From the NCBI RefSeq assembly GCF_035984415.1, contig NZ_CP130720.1, positions 4,030,001-4,094,000 of the forward strand: 64,000 nt of DNA. The letters run 5' to 3'. Below are positions 34,794-43,503 of the stretch, one piece after another (the first letter of the stretch is position 1; the number at the start of each line of letters is the position of its first letter). A model generated the notes under the pieces. The model saw nothing but the letters and a program-made list of their open reading frames with translations, searched no databases and was not told where the DNA came from. This DNA comes from Streptomyces sp. NBC_01296 (GTDB lineage Bacteria > Actinomycetota > Actinomycetes > Streptomycetales > Streptomycetaceae). The translations under genes and the position numbers were made by a program.

Positions 34794-35009
34794 ATGTCCC
34801 ACTCCCCCAGACGGGCCTGCCCCGCATGCGGGCGCGACTGCGCCGTGACCGCCGGCCGGATCGCCCGCCACGACCCTCCCGCCGGGCGGGGCCGCGGCGA
34901 CCTGGTGTCCTGCCCCGGATCCCGGGCGCGGGTGGTGCTCGGGGCGTCCGCGCCGACCTTGGACGGTTTCGTCCTGGCGGAACTGCCGGGGCAGCTGCCG
35001 CTGTTCTGA
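34794..35009 (+). CDS. Small protein with a CPACGRDC zinc-ribbon-like knuckle
   Basis: The 71-residue product starts at the ATG at 34794. It contains one CxxCxxxC cluster near residue 9 (CPACGRDC), a further Cys (VSCPGS), and a repeated Arg/Pro-rich middle. It ends in a hydrophobic LAELPGQLPLF. The single knuckle could bind zinc with help from the later Cys/His. No family is recognised. It sits alone between nat and a small membrane protein gene. Confidence 0.55.
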   Translation: MSHSPRRACPACGRDCAVTAGRIARHDPPAGRGRGDLVSCPGSRARVVLGASAPTLDGFVLAELPGQLPLF

Positions 35010-35096
35010 ACGCACGGCCCGGCCTGAGTACGGCGGTCCGCCGATCTGAGTACCCGCCCGGATCCCCGCTACCGGCGGCGGCGCCAGGATGGCGGC

Positions 35097-35435
35097 ATGT
35101 CCTGGAACCCGGAGCCCGCCCTCCTCGCCCCCGAATCGCCGGCCGACGCCGCCTCCCGGCGCATCCGCAGGAACGCGGGGATCACCGCCCTCCTGTTCCT
35201 GCCCGCCCTGGTGGCCGCGAAGCTCTTCGTGCTGTCCACGGAGGTCGGCACCTACTGCCTGATGGAGGGCGGCTGCCGGCCGTTCCCCGAGGAGGTCTTC
35301 CTCGCGCTGCTCGCCGCCGTCGTGGTGTCCCTCGTGGCGGCGCAGGCCGCGCCCCGCAGGTTCCGGAAGGGCGCTTTCGCGGCCCAGTCGGCCCTGGAGA
35401 CCCTGGCCGTGCTCATGGTCCTGGCCTACCCCTGA
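35097..35435 (+). CDS. Small membrane protein of unknown function
   Basis: The 112-residue product has three hydrophobic segments (about 30-48, 66-83 and 97-111). Two Cys lie in a short extracytoplasmic loop (YCLMEGGCRPF) and could form a disulfide. The N-terminal 25 residues are soluble and end in basic RRIRRNA. No domain is recognised. It is convergent with the coiled-coil gene, and the gap holds a small GGCCG/CGGCC inverted repeat. Confidence 0.6.
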   Translation: MSWNPEPALLAPESPADAASRRIRRNAGITALLFLPALVAAKLFVLSTEVGTYCLMEGGCRPFPEEVFLALLAAVVVSLVAAQAAPRRFRKGAFAAQSALETLAVLMVLAYP

Positions 35436-35464
35436 GCCCCGCAGGAGGGCCGGCTGGAGACGGC

Positions 35465-36520
35465 CTAGGAGATGGCCGTGCGCAGCCGGACGACGTCGAT
35501 CGGCTCGGTCTCGTCGTGCGCCGTCAGGTCGATGACCTGGCCCACCGCGCGCTGCTCGGGCGTGGCCGGCTTGAAGCCCTGCTCCTTGACCGGCGGCTCG
35601 GCGGCGGCCCGGGCCGACTCCGCCTTGTGGACCGCGAGGGCCTCCGCGCCGACCACGTCGGCCAGGTCCTCGTTCTGGACCGATTCGATCACCGCCCGGG
35701 CCTGGGCCGCGGTCTTGGTGCCGAAGAAGTCGAAGCCGCCCTCGACGCGGGACGCCGAGCGGCGTACGGCCGAGTACGGGGCCACCGCCGCGGCCGGCCG
35801 GCGCGCCGGGACCGTGGACGCGGTGCCCGCGGGCCCGCCCGTACGGGAATGCGCTCCACCGTCCGGCGACCCGGCCTCCAGCGCCCTGGGCTCGGCGCCC
35901 CTGCCCTCCAGCATCTTCGGCCGGGCCTGGTCCGCCTCGGCCTTGTGGGCGAGGGCCTTCATGGCCGCATGGGCCCGGGCGTAGCCGACGCTGGTGGGCG
36001 CGCCGCTCGAGGTGCGCTCCTCGGAGACCGGCGGGAGCTCCTTCGGCGCCGCCGCCGGAGCCGCGGAGGCCTCGATGGCGAGCAGCCGGCGGCCCTCCAG
36101 GGCGCTGGCGCGCTCGGTCTCGGCGGTCGCGTACCGCCGCAGCAGCGCCGCGTGTTCGCCGCGCAGCCCCGCGAGTTCGACGCGCTTGGCGCGCAGCTTC
36201 GCGTCGAGCTTGGCGCGCAGCGCCCGGGCCTCTTCGAGGTCGGACTCGAGCTCGGCTATCCGCTCCTCGGTCTTCCACTCGTCCTTGACGCGTTCGCGCG
36301 CGAGTTCCGCGACGCGGCGCCCGGCCGAGCGGTCCCAGGAGCGCATGACGACGGCGCCGGCCACGCCTGCGGCCGCCGAGAGGGCCACGAGCAGGCGTAG
36401 TGGCAAGGGTTCCGCGATCAGCCAGGCCGCGGCCGCACTGGCGACGGAGACTCCGGCCACGGTCGTCGGCGTGAGCAGCCGGTGCAGGGGTTCGGGATTG
36501 CGGTGGCGTCCACGGGGCAT
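35465..36520 (-). CDS. Membrane protein with coiled coil, unknown function
   Basis: The 351-residue product has two closely spaced membrane helices (about 17-58). A long charged coiled coil follows (about 65-150: RVAELARERVKDEWKTEERIAELESDLEEARALRAKLDAKL). The middle is disordered and Ala/Pro/Ser-rich. The C-terminal segment includes GGFDFFGTKTAAQARAVIESVQNEDLADVVGAEALAVHKAE and ends in LTAHDETEPIDVVRLRTAIS. Proteins of this layout are conserved in Streptomyces without assigned function. The coiled coil next to the membrane suggests a scaffold role, which is inference. Confidence 0.75.
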   Translation of the reverse strand: MPRGRHRNPEPLHRLLTPTTVAGVSVASAAAAWLIAEPLPLRLLVALSAAAGVAGAVVMRSWDRSAGRRVAELARERVKDEWKTEERIAELESDLEEARALRAKLDAKLRAKRVELAGLRGEHAALLRRYATAETERASALEGRRLLAIEASAAPAAAPKELPPVSEERTSSGAPTSVGYARAHAAMKALAHKAEADQARPKMLEGRGAEPRALEAGSPDGGAHSRTGGPAGTASTVPARRPAAAVAPYSAVRRSASRVEGGFDFFGTKTAAQARAVIESVQNEDLADVVGAEALAVHKAESARAAAEPPVKEQGFKPATPEQRAVGQVIDLTAHDETEPIDVVRLRTAIS

Positions 36521-36553
36521 GGCCTGAAATTTACAGGGCGTCGGGGTCCCGTG

Positions 36554-36591
36554 GGGTAACTGCCCGGCAATCTGTGGCCGGGCAGTTACCC
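36554..36591 (-). terminator. Terminator of the osmoprotectant transporter unit
   Basis: There is a perfect 15-bp stem, GGGTAACTGCCCGGC / GCCGGGCAGTTACCC, with an 8-base loop. It lies 30 bases beyond the stop of the substrate-binding protein gene and before the next minus-strand gene. Confidence 0.85.
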
Positions 36592-36621
36592 GTCATTTCT
36601 CCACCAAACCCGTAGCTACTC

Positions 36622-37608
36622 CTACTTCGTCAGTCCCTTCGCCTTCAGAAAGGCCTTCGCGGAGTCCGCCGGCTTCTCGCGCTGCGCGTCCACCTGCTTG
36701 TTCAGCTCGACGAGGTCGGCGGTCGTCAGGACCTTGGTGAGCTTGTCGAGGGCGGCCGCGATCTCCGGGGATCCCGCGTCCTTGGCGTTGACCACCGGCA
36801 GGACGTTGTCGGCGTTCTGGAGCTTCTTGTCGTCCTCCAGCAGGACCAGGTCGAAGCTCTCGAGGGTGGCGTCCGTGGTCGTGGTGAGCGCCAGCTGGTC
36901 CACGCCGTCCTTGACCGCCTGCTTGGCCTGCGGGGTGCCGACGCCCTTCGGGTCGATGCCGGAAACGTCGATTCCGTACGCCTTCTTCAACCCGGGCGCA
37001 CAGAAGGGCCGTACGGCGCATTCGTCGCCCGCCGCGATCTTCACCTTCAGACCCGACTTGCCAAGATCGGAAAGGGTCTTCAGGTTGTTCTTCCGGGCGA
37101 ATTCCTTCGATACCGCGAACGCGTTCTGGTCGACCGCCTGGCCCGCCGGCAGCGCCTTCAGGCCGAGGGGGCCGGCCAGCTTCTCCAGCCCCGCCACCGT
37201 CGCCGCCACGTCGCTCGACGCGACCGGCTTCTCCTCCGGCGCCTTCGGCCCGTTCACCTTGGCGTTGAGGAACTCCGCGAGGGTGGCCGCGTACTCCGGG
37301 ACGACGTCGATCTCGCCCTTCTCCAGCGAGGGCTCGTACAGCTCGCGGTTGTTCACCGTGGTGATCGAGGTGCTGTAGCCGGCGTCCTTGAGGACCTGCG
37401 CGTACAGCTCCGCCAGCACGTTGGACTCGGTGAACCCGGCCGCACCGATCACGACCTTGCCCTTGCCGGAGCCGGAGTCCGAGGGCGCGGACGCGGCTGC
37501 ACCGGCGTCCTTGCTCTTCTCGAGGCTGTCTCCGCCGCACGCGGTGAGCGAGGCAGTCAGGGCCGCCGCCCCCAGTACGGCGCCGAGGACGCGCGTGGAC
37601 TTGCTCAT
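36622..37608 (-). CDS. Osmoprotectant ABC transporter, substrate-binding lipoprotein (OpuC/ProX type)
   Basis: This is a 328-residue lipoprotein. Its signal ends in the lipobox LTAC (near residue 24), followed by a Ser/Gly linker. The mature domain belongs to the glycine betaine/choline/carnitine-binding family: KVVIGAAGFTESNVLAELYAQVLKDAG, GEIDVVPEYAATLAEFL and LALTTTTDATLESFDLVLLEDD. It captures compatible solutes outside the cell for the two permeases encoded upstream. The ATG follows GGAGGAG. It is the last gene of the three-gene minus-strand unit. Confidence 0.92.
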   Translation of the reverse strand: MSKSTRVLGAVLGAAALTASLTACGGDSLEKSKDAGAAASAPSDSGSGKGKVVIGAAGFTESNVLAELYAQVLKDAGYSTSITTVNNRELYEPSLEKGEIDVVPEYAATLAEFLNAKVNGPKAPEEKPVASSDVAATVAGLEKLAGPLGLKALPAGQAVDQNAFAVSKEFARKNNLKTLSDLGKSGLKVKIAAGDECAVRPFCAPGLKKAYGIDVSGIDPKGVGTPQAKQAVKDGVDQLALTTTTDATLESFDLVLLEDDKKLQNADNVLPVVNAKDAGSPEIAAALDKLTKVLTTADLVELNKQVDAQREKPADSAKAFLKAKGLTK

Positions 37609-37679
37609 CTTTGCTCCTCCAAGGGAGTGGGAACGACAAACGACGGGGAAGGGAAGGGCCCGCGGGCGGGCCGGAGGGG

Positions 37680-38345
37680 TCAGCGCGCCGCCGGACGCGG
37701 GAACAGCCGGCCGGCCGCCACCAGGGCGCCCTCGACCAGCAGGGCGAGCGCCGCCACCAGCAGGGCCCCCGCGACGACCTGCGGGGTGTTGTACGTGTTG
37801 AAGCCGGCGGTGATGATCCGGCCGAGGCCGCCCTGGCCGACCATGGCCGCGATCGTGGCCGTGGCGACGACCTGGACGGCGCCCGAGCGCAGCCCGGTCA
37901 TCACCAACTCGCGGGCCAGCGGCAGTTCCACCCGCCAGAAGAGCTGACCGCCGGACATGCCCATGCCCCGGGCGGCCTCCACCACGGAGCGGTCCACCTC
38001 CCGCATCCCGACGTACGCATTGGTCAGCAGCGGCGGCAGGGCGAAGAGCACGAGCGCGGCGATGGTGGGCAGATAGCCCGCGCTGCGCAGCGGCGAGACC
38101 ATGAACAGGGCCAGCACCGCGAAGACGGGCACGGCCCGCCCCACGTTGGAGATGTTGACGGCGAGCGCCCCGCCCTTGCCGATGTGGCCGAGCCACAGGC
38201 CGACGGGGAGGGCCACCGCGCAGGCGATGGCGAGGGAGATCCCGCTGACGTAGACGTGCTCGCCGAGCCGGTGCCACACGCCGTTCTCCCCGGACCAGTT
38301 GGCCCCGTTCGCCAGCCAGTCGAAGGCCTGTCCCATCACGCCCAT
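37680..38345 (-). CDS. Osmoprotectant ABC transporter permease
   Basis: The 221-residue inner-membrane protein has about five to six helices. The ABC-coupling (EAA) loop reads VDRSVVEAARGMGMSGGQLFWRVELPLA. It resembles OpuCB/OpuCD and YehW/Y-type permeases. It starts 4 bases after the stop of the other permease and is followed by the binding-protein gene after 71 bases. It probably forms a heterodimer with the preceding permease. Confidence 0.92.
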   Translation of the reverse strand: MGVMGQAFDWLANGANWSGENGVWHRLGEHVYVSGISLAIACAVALPVGLWLGHIGKGGALAVNISNVGRAVPVFAVLALFMVSPLRSAGYLPTIAALVLFALPPLLTNAYVGMREVDRSVVEAARGMGMSGGQLFWRVELPLARELVMTGLRSGAVQVVATATIAAMVGQGGLGRIITAGFNTYNTPQVVAGALLVAALALLVEGALVAAGRLFPRPAAR

Positions 38346-38349
38346 CGCC

Positions 38350-39081
38350 TCAGGCCCCCTTCACCGGCTGCGTCACGCGCGCGGCCCGGCCGGCCCGCGC
38401 CGTCCGCGCCGGCCGCGTCGCCCGCGTCCACGGGGTGAGCAGCCGCTGCACGCCGAGCAGCAGCAGGTCCGCCACCAGCGCGAGCAGCACGCACAGCACG
38501 GAGGCGGTGAGGACCTGGGCCTTGAAGGAGCTGTTGACCGCCGGGGCGATGAGGTTGCCGAGGCCGCCCTTGCCCACGATGGAGCCGACGGTGGTCAGCG
38601 CCACCGTGGACACCGTGGCGATCCGCACCCCGGCGAGCAGCGCGGGCAGCGCCAGCGGCAGTTCGACCTGCCACAGCAGCCGCGCGGGCCCGTAGCCCAT
38701 CCCGCGCGCGGCCTCCCGCACCTCCTCGGGGACGGCTTCCAGGCCGGCCATCGCATTGCGGACCAGGATGGTCAGCGAGTACAGCACCAGACCGGTCACC
38801 ACGAGCGAGGCCGACAGCCCGAACAGCGGCAGCAGCAGGGAGAACATGGCGAGCGAGGGGACCGTGTAGAGCAGGGTGGTCAGGCCCAGCACGGGCGCGG
38901 CCCAGCGCCGGCCGCGGCGGGCCAGCAGGGCCAGCGGGAGGGAGACGGCGAGGCCGATAAGCACCGACACCCCCGTGATCCACACATGTTGGACCGTGGC
39001 GTCGGTGAGCTCCTGGGAGCGCGAGGTGACGTACTTCCAGCAGATCCAGTCGTTCGCCACCAGGCAGTTCTGCCCGGCCAT
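38350..39081 (-). CDS. Osmoprotectant ABC transporter permease
   Basis: The product is 243 residues from the ATG at 39081, preceded by GGTGAGG; the longer frame to 39261 would overlap the divergent ATPase gene. It has an N-terminal extracytoplasmic segment (NDWICWKYVTSRSQELTDATVQH), five to six helices, and an EAA loop (VPEEVREAARGMGYGPARLLWQVELPLA). It is the first gene of the minus-strand unit and divergent from the ATPase gene across 154 bases, so both units can be induced together. Osmotic control is expected from the family but not visible here. Confidence 0.92.
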   Translation of the reverse strand: MAGQNCLVANDWICWKYVTSRSQELTDATVQHVWITGVSVLIGLAVSLPLALLARRGRRWAAPVLGLTTLLYTVPSLAMFSLLLPLFGLSASLVVTGLVLYSLTILVRNAMAGLEAVPEEVREAARGMGYGPARLLWQVELPLALPALLAGVRIATVSTVALTTVGSIVGKGGLGNLIAPAVNSSFKAQVLTASVLCVLLALVADLLLLGVQRLLTPWTRATRPARTARAGRAARVTQPVKGA

Positions 39082-39235
39082 GCCCTCACCCCCTGCCGCC
39101 GCTGCGTACACCCGTCCGAAAAGGGCGCGGTCAACAGCGACCCTAACCCCCGGGACCGACAATGGCCGGAATCCTTCGCAGTGGGGTAATACTCCCGTCA
39201 CAATCAACGCGGCGCCCGTGGGGGAGGATGGGCGG

Positions 39236-40198
39236 GTGATCCGATTCGAGCATGTGACCAAGCGCTACCCCGACGGGACGACGGCCGTCGAGGACCTGTC
39301 CTTCGAGGTGGCGGAGGGCGAGCTGGTCACCCTCGTGGGCCCGTCCGGCTGCGGCAAGACCACCACGATGAAGATGGTCAACCGGCTCATCGAGCCGACC
39401 TCAGGCCGGATCCTGCTCGGCGGCGAGGACATCGCGAACGCCGATCCGGTCGAACTGCGCCGGCACATCGGGTACGTCATCCAGCAGGTCGGGCTGTTCC
39501 CGCACAAGACGGTGCTCGAGAACACCGCGACCGTGCCCCAGCTGATCGGCACCCCCAAGGCCAAGGCCCGTGCGCGGGCGGCCGAGCTCCTCGAACTCGT
39601 GGGGCTGGACCCGGCCGTGTACGGGGGCCGGTACCCGGAGCAGCTCTCCGGCGGGCAGCGCCAGCGCGTCGGCGTCGCCCGCGCCCTCGCCGCGGATCCG
39701 CCGGTGCTGCTGATGGACGAGCCGTTCGGGGCGGTGGACCCGGTGGTCCGCGAACGCCTCCAGAACGAGTTCCTGGCGCTGCAGAAGACGGTGCGCAAGA
39801 CGATCCTGCTGGTCACGCACGACCTGGAGGAGGCGGTCCGGCTCGGCGACCGCATCGCCGTCTACGGTGCGGGCACCATCGAGCAGTTCGCCCGCCCGGC
39901 CGCGGTGCTGGGTGCGCCGGCCACCGAGTACGTGGCCTCCTTCGTCGGCGCGGACCGGGGCCTGAAGCGGCTCGCGGTCACCCCGGTGGGGCAGGCCGAC
40001 CTGGCGGAGGCGGACGGGAAAGCCCCCACCGCCGAAGTGGCGCTGGGGGCGAGTCTGCGCGAGGCGCTCGCGCTGCTGCTGCAGGAGGACTCCGGCCGGA
40101 TCGGGGTCACGGACCCGGACTCCGGCGAGCTGGTCGGCGTACTGACCCCGGAGGGGGTCCACCGGGCGCTGCGCCGGGCCCGACTGCAAGGGGCCTAG
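39236..40198 (+). CDS. Osmoprotectant ABC transporter ATP-binding protein (OpuCA/ProV type)
   Basis: The 320-residue ATPase has Walker A GPSGCGKTT near residue 36, the Q-loop VIQQVGLFPH, the signature LSGGQRQRV, Walker B VLLMDEPFGAVDP and the switch His in VTHDLEE. The C-terminal 80 residues are a shortened CBS-like region (SGRIGVTDPDSGELVGVLTPEGVHRAL), as in the ionic-strength-sensing OpuA/OpuC family. The GTG at 39236 follows GGGGGAGG. It powers the transporter encoded divergently at 36622-39081. Confidence 0.93.
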   Translation: MIRFEHVTKRYPDGTTAVEDLSFEVAEGELVTLVGPSGCGKTTTMKMVNRLIEPTSGRILLGGEDIANADPVELRRHIGYVIQQVGLFPHKTVLENTATVPQLIGTPKAKARARAAELLELVGLDPAVYGGRYPEQLSGGQRQRVGVARALAADPPVLLMDEPFGAVDPVVRERLQNEFLALQKTVRKTILLVTHDLEEAVRLGDRIAVYGAGTIEQFARPAAVLGAPATEYVASFVGADRGLKRLAVTPVGQADLAEADGKAPTAEVALGASLREALALLLQEDSGRIGVTDPDSGELVGVLTPEGVHRALRRARLQGA

Positions 40199-40241
40199 GC
40201 CCGGGGCCCAGGCCCGGCGTCGGGCTTGAAGAGGCCCGGCG

Positions 40242-41351
40242 TCAGGCCTGGATGCGGTTGCTCATCCACACGAGCATCGGCGGGATCTCGCGGCGCCACG
40301 TGTTGAAGTTGTGGCCGCCGCTGTCGAGGATGATCGAGGAGACCCGGTCCGGGCCCTTGACCAGCTTGATGAACTTCTTGGTGTCGCCGAGGTTCGGCTC
40401 GCCCTGCTCGCTGCTGGTGACCAGGAAGGACGTACCCGACGGCTGCTTGTGCTCGATGCTGTGGAGGACGTCCGCACGCTTCTTCAGCTTGTCGTCGCCC
40501 TGGAACAGGTTGCCCGTCGTCGCGTCGTTCGCGGCCTCGTAGTACGCGGACAGACCCGCGGCGGCGCCGAAGGTCTGCGGGTAGTGCGCGGCGATCTTCA
40601 GGGCGCAGTAGCCGCCCGTGGAGTTGCCGATGAAGCCCATGTTCTGCGGCTTCTTGCCGACGCGGAACGTGTCCTGGATGGCCTGCGGCAGGTCCTGGGC
40701 GAAGAACGTCTCGGTCTGCGGTCCGCCGGGTATGTCCACGCACTCGGTGTCACGCGGCGGCGCGATCGTCGGGCGCAGCATCACCAGGATCATCGGCTTC
40801 ATCTTGCCCGCCTTGGCCTGCTTGAAGGCCGTCATCGGGTAGTTCAGCCCTTTGATCAGGTTCTCGGCGGTGCCCGGGTAGCCCGTCAGCACGATGGAGG
40901 CCGGGAAGTTCTTGTCCTTGTGCTGCGGCTGGAAGTACTCCGGCGGCAGCCACACGTACCCTGGGCTCGTTATTTTCGACTTCTCCCCGGTTATGGCAAC
41001 CTTCAGGATCTGTCCCCCCACCTGGGGCTGGGCGCCGCCCGGCACGTCGAGCTTCTGCTTGTCGACGACCTTGATGTCCTTGCTGCTCATCGAGTGGTCC
41101 ACGACCTTGCCGACAGATGTCTGCTGGCCGAACAGGTCCGCCCACGAGCCGTAGAAGGAGAAGGACTTGTTCGCCGCCAGGCCGACGGCCGAGAACAGTG
41201 CCAGCTGGGTCGCGAGCAGGAGGCCGATCCGGCCGAGCAGCGCACGCCAGGTGCGGCCCGAGAGCCGGGGCCAGAACCACACCGTGGCTGCGAACAGCAG
41301 CACACCGGCGACGATGGCCAGCGCCAGGACCGTATTACTGGTGAGACCCAT
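40242..41351 (-). CDS. Membrane-anchored alpha/beta-hydrolase esterase (esterase D/antigen 85-like)
   Basis: The 369-residue product has two N-terminal membrane helices (about 7-28 and 40-60). The extracytoplasmic hydrolase domain has a nucleophile elbow GNSTGGYCA (Ser) and a probable catalytic His near the C-terminus (ILDSGGHNFNTW). It belongs with the putative esterase family that includes antigen 85 and esterase D. It is divergent from an MprF-like aminoacyl-phosphatidylglycerol synthase gene across 152 bases. In Corynebacterium a hydrolase that removes alanine from Ala-PG is encoded next to the synthase, so a similar role is possible but unproved. Confidence 0.85.
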   Translation of the reverse strand: MGLTSNTVLALAIVAGVLLFAATVWFWPRLSGRTWRALLGRIGLLLATQLALFSAVGLAANKSFSFYGSWADLFGQQTSVGKVVDHSMSSKDIKVVDKQKLDVPGGAQPQVGGQILKVAITGEKSKITSPGYVWLPPEYFQPQHKDKNFPASIVLTGYPGTAENLIKGLNYPMTAFKQAKAGKMKPMILVMLRPTIAPPRDTECVDIPGGPQTETFFAQDLPQAIQDTFRVGKKPQNMGFIGNSTGGYCALKIAAHYPQTFGAAAGLSAYYEAANDATTGNLFQGDDKLKKRADVLHSIEHKQPSGTSFLVTSSEQGEPNLGDTKKFIKLVKGPDRVSSIILDSGGHNFNTWRREIPPMLVWMSNRIQA

Positions 41352-41503
41352 GAGCAGTCAGTCGACTTTCTGATGGCAGGACTAGATTTTCTCGGCGGAA
41401 GAGTGAACCCGCTCGACCCCGATGTCGTCCTAGTGGACGCACCACACTCCGGAGGCTGTCGCGGCCTTCGGCCACATGATCTCTCGCGGAGCAACGGGAA
41501 GCG

Positions 41504-43363
41504 ATGTCTAGCAGGATAGATGGCGATAAGTCGGGACAGGTTCCGAAGCAGGTCCGCCGAATCTTCCGCGGCCCACGACCGGAGTCGGTGCCCGGCCTGG
41601 TAGGTACGGCCGTCATGATCGTCGGCCTTCTGGATGTCGCGGCGGGAGTGTTCCCGCGGTTCCGGCACAGCCGGTTCCACGCGGTCACCGAGGTGCTGCC
41701 CGGTTCGCTGGGCCCCTTCGCAGCCGCCCTCGCCATCAGCGCGGGCGTCCTGCTGCTCCTGCTCGCGCACGGCCTCAAGCGCCGCAAGCGCCGCGCGTGG
41801 AGGGCCGCCGTCGCCCTGCTCCCGGCCGGGGCCGTGGCGCAGTTCGCGTACCGGCACTCGGTCGTCAGCTTCGTCATCGCGGCGGTACTCCTGGCGCTCA
41901 TCGTGCGTCACCAGGGTGAATTCAAGGCGCTGCCGGACCCGCGCAGCCGCTGGAAGGCGCTGGCCAACTTCGTGCTGATGAGCGCCGGCTCCATCGGCCT
42001 GGGTCTGGTCATCGTCAACTCCCACCCGAGCCGCGTCGTCGGCCATCCGGGTATTTACGAGCAGATCAGCCACGTCGTGTACGGGCTCTTCGGCATCGAG
42101 GGACCCGTCGACTACTCCGGCCGGGTCTCCTGGACCGTGGGCTACTCGCTCGGCGCCCTCGGCATGCTGACCGCGCTCACCACCATGTACCTGGCCTTCC
42201 GCCCCGAGCACCCGGCCGCCCGGCTGACGGCCGACGACGAGACGAAGCTGCGCGAGCTGCTCGCCAAGCACGGCGGCCGCGACTCCCTCGGCCACTTCGC
42301 GCTCCGCCGCGACAAGGCCGTCGTCTTCTCCCCCAGCGGCAAGGCCGCCGTCACCTACCGCGTCGTCTCCGGCGTGATGCTCGCCTCCGGCGACCCCATC
42401 GGCGACGTCGAGGCCTGGCCCGGCGCCATCGAGCGGTTCATGGAGGAGGCCAAGGCCCACTCCTGGACCCCGGCCGTCGTGGGCTGCAGCGAGACCGGCG
42501 GCGAGGTCTGGACCCGCGAGACCGGGCTGGACGCCCTGGAGCTCGGCGACGAGGCGATCGTCGACGTCAAAGACTTCTCGCTCACCGGCCGCCCCATGCG
42601 CAACGTCCGCCAGATGGTGAAGCGCATCGAGCGCAACGGCTACACCACCAAGGTCCGCCGCGTCAGCGAGCTGACCGAGGAGGAGCTGGAGCAGGTTCGC
42701 GGCGCGGCCGTCGCCTGGCGCGGCACCGACACCGAGCGCGGCTTCTCCATGGCCCTGGGCCGCGTCGGCGACGAGGGCGACGGCGACTGCTTCATCGCCA
42801 CCGCCCACCGGGTCGAGGAGGGCGACACCAGCCCGTTCGGCGACCTCAAGGCCATCCAGCACTTCGTGCCGTGGGGCAAGGACGGCATGTCGCTGGAGAT
42901 GATGCGCCGCGACCGCGCCGCCGACCCGGGCATGAACGAGCTGCTGATCGTCGCCTCCCTGCAGCAGGCCCCCGACCTGGGCATCGAGAAGGTCTCCCTG
43001 AACTTCGCGATGTTCCGCGCGGCCCTGGCCCGCGGCGAGAAGATCGGCGCCGGCCCGGTCCTGCGCGCCTGGCGCAGCCTGCTCGTCTTCCTCTCCCGCT
43101 GGTTCCAGATCGAGTCGCTGTACAAGTTCAACGAGAAGTTCCGCCCCCGCTGGGAGCCGCGCTTCATGGTCTACCGCTCCAGCCGCGACCTGCCCCGCAT
43201 CGGCTTCGCCGTGATGCAGGCCGAGGGCTTCGTCACGCTGGCCCTCCCCCGCCTGTTCGCCAGCCGGCGTCGCCCCAAGCCGGTCCGCACCTGCGCCCAC
43301 ACGCACGTGACCGCCAAGGTCCCGACCCAGGCCCCGCCCGAGCGCGAGGTCCAGGTCGCCTGA
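41504..43363 (+). CDS. MprF-like phosphatidylglycerol aminoacyltransferase (DUF2156)
   Basis: The 619-residue membrane protein has about six helices in residues 25-230. The C-terminal LPG-synthase domain (about 240-600) has a tandem GNAT fold: GKAAVTYRVVSGVMLASGDPIGD, VVGCSETGGEVWTRETGLDALELGDEAIVDVKDFSL, GMNELLIVASLQQAPDLGIEKVSLNFAMFR and the late YKFNEKFRPRWEPRFMVY. Such enzymes move an amino acid from aminoacyl-tRNA to phosphatidylglycerol, lowering membrane negative charge and cationic peptide sensitivity. It has fewer helices than staphylococcal MprF and no LysRS fusion as in mycobacterial LysX. The amino acid used is not predictable. Confidence 0.9.
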   Translation: MSSRIDGDKSGQVPKQVRRIFRGPRPESVPGLVGTAVMIVGLLDVAAGVFPRFRHSRFHAVTEVLPGSLGPFAAALAISAGVLLLLLAHGLKRRKRRAWRAAVALLPAGAVAQFAYRHSVVSFVIAAVLLALIVRHQGEFKALPDPRSRWKALANFVLMSAGSIGLGLVIVNSHPSRVVGHPGIYEQISHVVYGLFGIEGPVDYSGRVSWTVGYSLGALGMLTALTTMYLAFRPEHPAARLTADDETKLRELLAKHGGRDSLGHFALRRDKAVVFSPSGKAAVTYRVVSGVMLASGDPIGDVEAWPGAIERFMEEAKAHSWTPAVVGCSETGGEVWTRETGLDALELGDEAIVDVKDFSLTGRPMRNVRQMVKRIERNGYTTKVRRVSELTEEELEQVRGAAVAWRGTDTERGFSMALGRVGDEGDGDCFIATAHRVEEGDTSPFGDLKAIQHFVPWGKDGMSLEMMRRDRAADPGMNELLIVASLQQAPDLGIEKVSLNFAMFRAALARGEKIGAGPVLRAWRSLLVFLSRWFQIESLYKFNEKFRPRWEPRFMVYRSSRDLPRIGFAVMQAEGFVTLALPRLFASRRRPKPVRTCAHTHVTAKVPTQAPPEREVQVA

Positions 43364-43391
43364 CCCCGGCCCGGGCCCAGCCCCGGCCCCC

Positions 43392-43429
43392 GGAGCCCGG
43401 CCCGCCGCACCCGCGGCGGGCCGGGCTCC
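43392..43429 (+). terminator. Terminator of the MprF-like gene
   Basis: There is a perfect 17-bp stem, GGAGCCCGGCCCGCCGC / GCGGCGGGCCGGGCTCC, with the loop ACCC, 28 bases after the stop. GTTTG follows shortly downstream. Confidence 0.8.
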
Positions 43430-43503
43430 GGCGTTTGCGGCCCGGCTCCGGGGGCCCGGGCCCGCGTACGGCCCGGTCAGGGACGCGGCCCTACCCTGGA
43501 GCC

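Noticed and set aside
39082..39235. Operator in the divergent region of the osmoprotectant transporter
   Set aside because: I searched for inverted or direct repeats and found none convincing, so only the divergent layout is reported.
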